Shown one piece after another: positions 61,043 to 64,000 of a DNA stretch of 64,000 nucleotides (position 1 is the first letter of the stretch; each line of letters opens with the position of its first letter). The translations under genes and the position numbers were made by a program. The DNA comes from Amphritea opalescens (lineage in GTDB: Bacteria > Pseudomonadota > Gammaproteobacteria > Pseudomonadales > Balneatricaceae). Below the pieces are notes generated by a model, which saw only the letters and a list, made by a program, of their open reading frames with translations, was not told the origin of the DNA and searched no databases. The DNA is taken from NCBI RefSeq assembly GCF_003957515.1, contig NZ_RQXW01000020.1, positions 1 through 64,000 on the forward strand, in the 5' to 3' direction.

Positions 61043-63688
61043 ATGAGTCAGAGCATGATTGAGCAGCCGAATGTTATCTATTTAAAGGACTATGAGGTGC
61101 CTGCGTTTTTGGTGGAGCAGACCGAGCTACGCTTTGAACTTGAAGAGGATCAAGCTCTTGTTCGTTCTCAGGTACGCTATGCGCGGAATCCAGAAAGCAG
61201 TAACCGGCAACACCCATTGCTGTTGGATGGTCATGAATCATTAGAGTTGCAGCGCCTGAGTATCGATGGCGAGGTCTTGAGCGAGAAAGACTACCGCCGT
61301 GTCGGTGAGCAATTGAGCATTCCAAACCTGCCTGATCATTTCACCCTTGAATGTATTACCCGCATCGAACCGCAAAATAATACCGCGCTAGAAGGCCTCT
61401 ATAAATCCGATGGTATGTTTTGTACTCAGTGCGAAGCCGAAGGTTTTCGCCGGATTACTTTTTATCAAGACCGTCCCGATGTCATGGCGTTGTTTGAAAC
61501 CATCGTGGTGGCAGATAAGCAGCGTTATCCGGTGTTGTTGTCCAACGGTAATATGGTTGATGCGGGGGATGAGGATGATGGTCGTCATTGGGTTAAATGG
61601 CAGGATCCGTTCCCTAAGCCGGCGTATCTTTTTGCATTAGTGGCCGGTGATCTTGAGTGTATTGATGATCGGTTTACCACCGCTTCTGGACGGCATGTGT
61701 CGTTAAAGATTTTCGCTGAAACGAAAGATCTGGATAAGCTCGATTACGCTATGACATCGCTGAAACAATCGATGAAGTGGGACGAAGAGGTCTATGGTCG
61801 TGAATACGATCTGGATATCTTTATGATCGTAGCGGTCGACTTCTTCAACATGGGGGCGATGGAGAATAAAGGGTTAAATATCTTTAATACCTCCTGCGTG
61901 TTGGCGCATCCTGAAACCACCGTCGATGCCGGTTTTCAACGGGTTGAGGCGGTCGTAGCCCATGAATACTTCCATAACTGGTCAGGCAACCGTGTCACCT
62001 GTCGTGATTGGTTTCAGCTGAGTCTAAAAGAAGGGTTTACCGTTTTTCGTGATTCCCAGTTCTCGGCCGATATGAATTCACCGACAGTGAAACGTATTGA
62101 AGACGTAGCCCTGCTGCGGACGGCACAATTTGCTGAAGATGCAGGCCCGATGGCGCATCCGGTTCGTCCTGCTTCCTTTATTGAAATTTCCAACTTCTAT
62201 ACCCTGACGATTTATGAGAAAGGGTGTGAAGTGGTTAGGATGCTGCATACCCTGCTGGGAGCAGAGACCTTCCGTAAAGGCTCCGATCTTTATTTTGATC
62301 GCCATGATGGTCAGGCAGTGACCACCGATGATTTCGTCCAGGCAATGGCTGATGTGTCAGGGCGTGACCTGAGTCGCTTCAAGCTTTGGTACAGCCAATC
62401 AGGCACCCCTCAGGTTTCCGTGACCGGTGAATATGACGCCGAGCATCAGCGCTATACATTGCATATGCGTCAGAGCTGTCCAGCCACGGCTGATATGGCA
62501 ACCAAACAACCCTTTTTGATACCTGTCGCGGTCGGACTACTGGACGCTCAGGGTGATGATATTCCCCTGACGGGTGGTCAGACGACCGAGGTCTTGGAAT
62601 GTGTTGCAGCCGAGCAAAGTTTTGTCTTTGATAATATTACGGTAGAACCCACTCCCTCGTTGTTACGTGATTTTTCCGCACCGGTAAAGCTGAGGTTCCC
62701 CTACAGCCGAGAGCAACTGGTCTTTTTGATGCAGCATGACAGCGATGGTTTCAATCGTTGGGATGCGGCGCAGCAGCTCGCCGTGGGGATCATGAGTGAG
62801 TTGGTTGTGGATTATCAGCAAGGGCGCACGCTGGTACTGGATTCTGCACTGATAGAAGCCTATCGGCAGATTCTGAATGATGCGAGTCTCGATAAGGCGA
62901 TGGTGGCTAAGGTGTTGACGCTACCTTCTGAGGCATACCTCAGTGAGTTGGCCGAGGTGATTGATGTTGATGCGATCCATCAGGTGCACCGCTTTGTTAA
63001 AGACGCTATCGCAACGGCTTTAGCGCCTCTGTTCTTGCAGGTTTATCAGGCGAATACTTCGGCTGAAGAGTATAGCCCTGATGCGACATCGGTGGCTCGG
63101 CGCAGTCTGAAAAATCTGGCGCTGTCCTATCTGATGACAACGGAGCAGCCGGAGTATCTTGCGTTAGCGCTGCAGCAGTTTAAGCAAGCGGATAACATGA
63201 CCGATAGCCAGGCGGCGCTGACATTGATTGCTCATTCCGGCTTTGAGGCTGAGGCCGCTGAGGTATTGGCGAGTTTTTACCAGCGTTGGCAGTCTGAGTC
63301 CTTGGTGGTTAATCAGTGGTTAGCGGTTCAGGCGAGTGATCCAAAACCAGACGCATTAGCGCGGGTTGAGGCTTTGCAGCAGCATGAAGCCTATGATGCA
63401 TCCAACCCGAACAAGATACGTTCGCTGGTCTCGGTTTTTTGTGCCCAAAATATGCAAAACTTCCATAATTCTGACGGCAGTGGCTACCGTTTTCTGGCAG
63501 ATCAGATTATTGTATTAAATAAGCAGAATCCGCAAATCGCATCCCGCTTGCTAACGCCATTAACTCGGTGGAAGAAATACTCGGCGGAACAAGGCGCGTT
63601 GATGAAAGCGGAATTACAGCGGATCAACAATAGTGGCGATCTGTCCCGTGATGTTTTTGAAGTATTAAGTAAAAGTCTGGCTGTGTGA
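61043..63688 (+). CDS. pepN: Aminopeptidase N
   Basis: The 881-residue M1 zinc metallopeptidase removes N-terminal residues from peptides. GAMEN is at 271-275, HEYFH at 307-311 and the third zinc ligand Glu330 in SLKEGF. The length equals that of proteobacterial PepN. No signal peptide, so cytoplasmic. It closes the conserved nadK-pepN block. Confidence 0.96.
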   Translation: MSQSMIEQPNVIYLKDYEVPAFLVEQTELRFELEEDQALVRSQVRYARNPESSNRQHPLLLDGHESLELQRLSIDGEVLSEKDYRRVGEQLSIPNLPDHFTLECITRIEPQNNTALEGLYKSDGMFCTQCEAEGFRRITFYQDRPDVMALFETIVVADKQRYPVLLSNGNMVDAGDEDDGRHWVKWQDPFPKPAYLFALVAGDLECIDDRFTTASGRHVSLKIFAETKDLDKLDYAMTSLKQSMKWDEEVYGREYDLDIFMIVAVDFFNMGAMENKGLNIFNTSCVLAHPETTVDAGFQRVEAVVAHEYFHNWSGNRVTCRDWFQLSLKEGFTVFRDSQFSADMNSPTVKRIEDVALLRTAQFAEDAGPMAHPVRPASFIEISNFYTLTIYEKGCEVVRMLHTLLGAETFRKGSDLYFDRHDGQAVTTDDFVQAMADVSGRDLSRFKLWYSQSGTPQVSVTGEYDAEHQRYTLHMRQSCPATADMATKQPFLIPVAVGLLDAQGDDIPLTGGQTTEVLECVAAEQSFVFDNITVEPTPSLLRDFSAPVKLRFPYSREQLVFLMQHDSDGFNRWDAAQQLAVGIMSELVVDYQQGRTLVLDSALIEAYRQILNDASLDKAMVAKVLTLPSEAYLSELAEVIDVDAIHQVHRFVKDAIATALAPLFLQVYQANTSAEEYSPDATSVARRSLKNLALSYLMTTEQPEYLALALQQFKQADNMTDSQAALTLIAHSGFEAEAAEVLASFYQRWQSESLVVNQWLAVQASDPKPDALARVEALQQHEAYDASNPNKIRSLVSVFCAQNMQNFHNSDGSGYRFLADQIIVLNKQNPQIASRLLTPLTRWKKYSAEQGALMKAELQRINNSGDLSRDVFEVLSKSLAV

Positions 63689-63713
63689 GGCCTGTAGAAA
63701 TAAGGGTAATAAA

Positions 63714-64000
63714 ATGGATAGAACAATCCCGGAACAGGATAAATTTGAGTTACAACAAAACTATCGTCGGTATCTGAAATATCAGGATCAGTACGATGAT
63801 GCGTTTAATGCGCTAAAGCAGTCCAAGGCGAGTCGAGTCTGGATTGCCGGTGTGGTGACGCTGCTCTTTGGCCTAGGGTCTGAATTCTTTTTTGGCGTGG
63901 CGGCAGGGCTCTTTGGCCTGTATTTCTATCGAATCGGCTCAGCTTGGTATCAAAGCTTTCAAATCGATGAAGGTCGAGATGAGGTGTTGCGCTGGTTTTT
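63714..64000 (+). CDS. Hypothetical membrane protein, 5' part (cut by window edge)
   Basis: The frame starts at ATG 63714 with AAGGG upstream and is open to the window end, 95 codons. The N-terminal half is polar (ELQQNYRRYLKYQDQY). Two close hydrophobic segments flank SEFFFG (about residues 44-58 and 60-75). I do not recognise the family. It follows pepN by 25 bp and may be cotranscribed. Confidence 0.6.
   Translation, partial: MDRTIPEQDKFELQQNYRRYLKYQDQYDDAFNALKQSKASRVWIAGVVTLLFGLGSEFFFGVAAGLFGLYFYRIGSAWYQSFQIDEGRDEVLRWF

Overview
The window looks like a chromosomal segment of a marine, respiring gammaproteobacterium, probably of the Oceanospirillales type. This is inferred from gene content only: YaeQ, YeaC, Syd, PA3496-type small proteins, phasins with PhaR-like operators, a complete AcnD/PrpF-type methylcitrate operon, and a nadK-to-pepN block ordered as in Pseudomonas relatives. 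Most genes are ordinary housekeeping genes in short operons separated by clear hairpin terminators.

Layout. 1-2480 is accessory DNA. An IS5-family element runs off the left edge; its terminal repeat and CTAA target site are visible. It cuts a HEPN-like gene. Three small AT-rich genes (SpoT-like HD hydrolase, GFA protein, zinc-ribbon membrane protein) follow on the same strand, separated by long imperfect palindromes that look like integron attC sites. No integrase is in the window. 3081-14080 carries a Pat-type protein acetyltransferase, an ArsR regulator with the SqrR/BigR cysteine spacing divergent from an RND/LolA-like/beta-barrel operon, a DUF5610 protein, a tandem DUF2892 protein and a UspE-like protein. 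14080-23700 holds an isochorismatase-like hydrolase, an orphan paaY, a TetR/oxidoreductase pair, a LysR/reductase divergent pair, thrH, rsuA, a Rho-like ATPase without the N-terminal RNA-binding region, and an RhlE-type helicase. 23700-25300 is a RAYT transposase flanked by inverted clusters of a GGACAGGCAC repeat.

25300-35130 carries pabB, a hydrolase and the GntR-prpB-prpC-acnD-prpF propionate operon, which ends in a strong terminator. 35690-42480 has two phasins under near-identical dual-operator promoters, then yejK/ndpA, a YkgJ protein, yaeQ, a DUF455 protein, a secreted His/Arg/Tyr-rich protein, a membrane protein and a thioesterase with an oxidoreductase-like N-terminus. 42600-52700 has ygiQ, two PA3496-type proteins, htpX, an RlmI/RlmK-like methyltransferase, a DEDDh exonuclease, alaA, msrB, a 3-methyladenine glycosylase, yajG and syd.

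52889-54463 is a five-fold tRNA-Val(TAC)/tRNA-Asp(GTC) array. Three degenerate tRNA-Asp-like copies lie between the Val and Asp genes in units 1, 2 and 4. 54826-64000 has a PAS-GGDEF cyclase, a tiny acidic ORF, a D-cysteine desulfhydrase-like enzyme, nadK, a metallophosphatase, a rhomboid protease, yeaC, a DUF2797 protein, pepN and the start of one more gene.

The items most worth a second look are the cassette array broken by IS5, the short Rho paralog, the ArsR/RND locus, the tRNA array with its pseudo-tRNAs, and the RAYT/repeat island.
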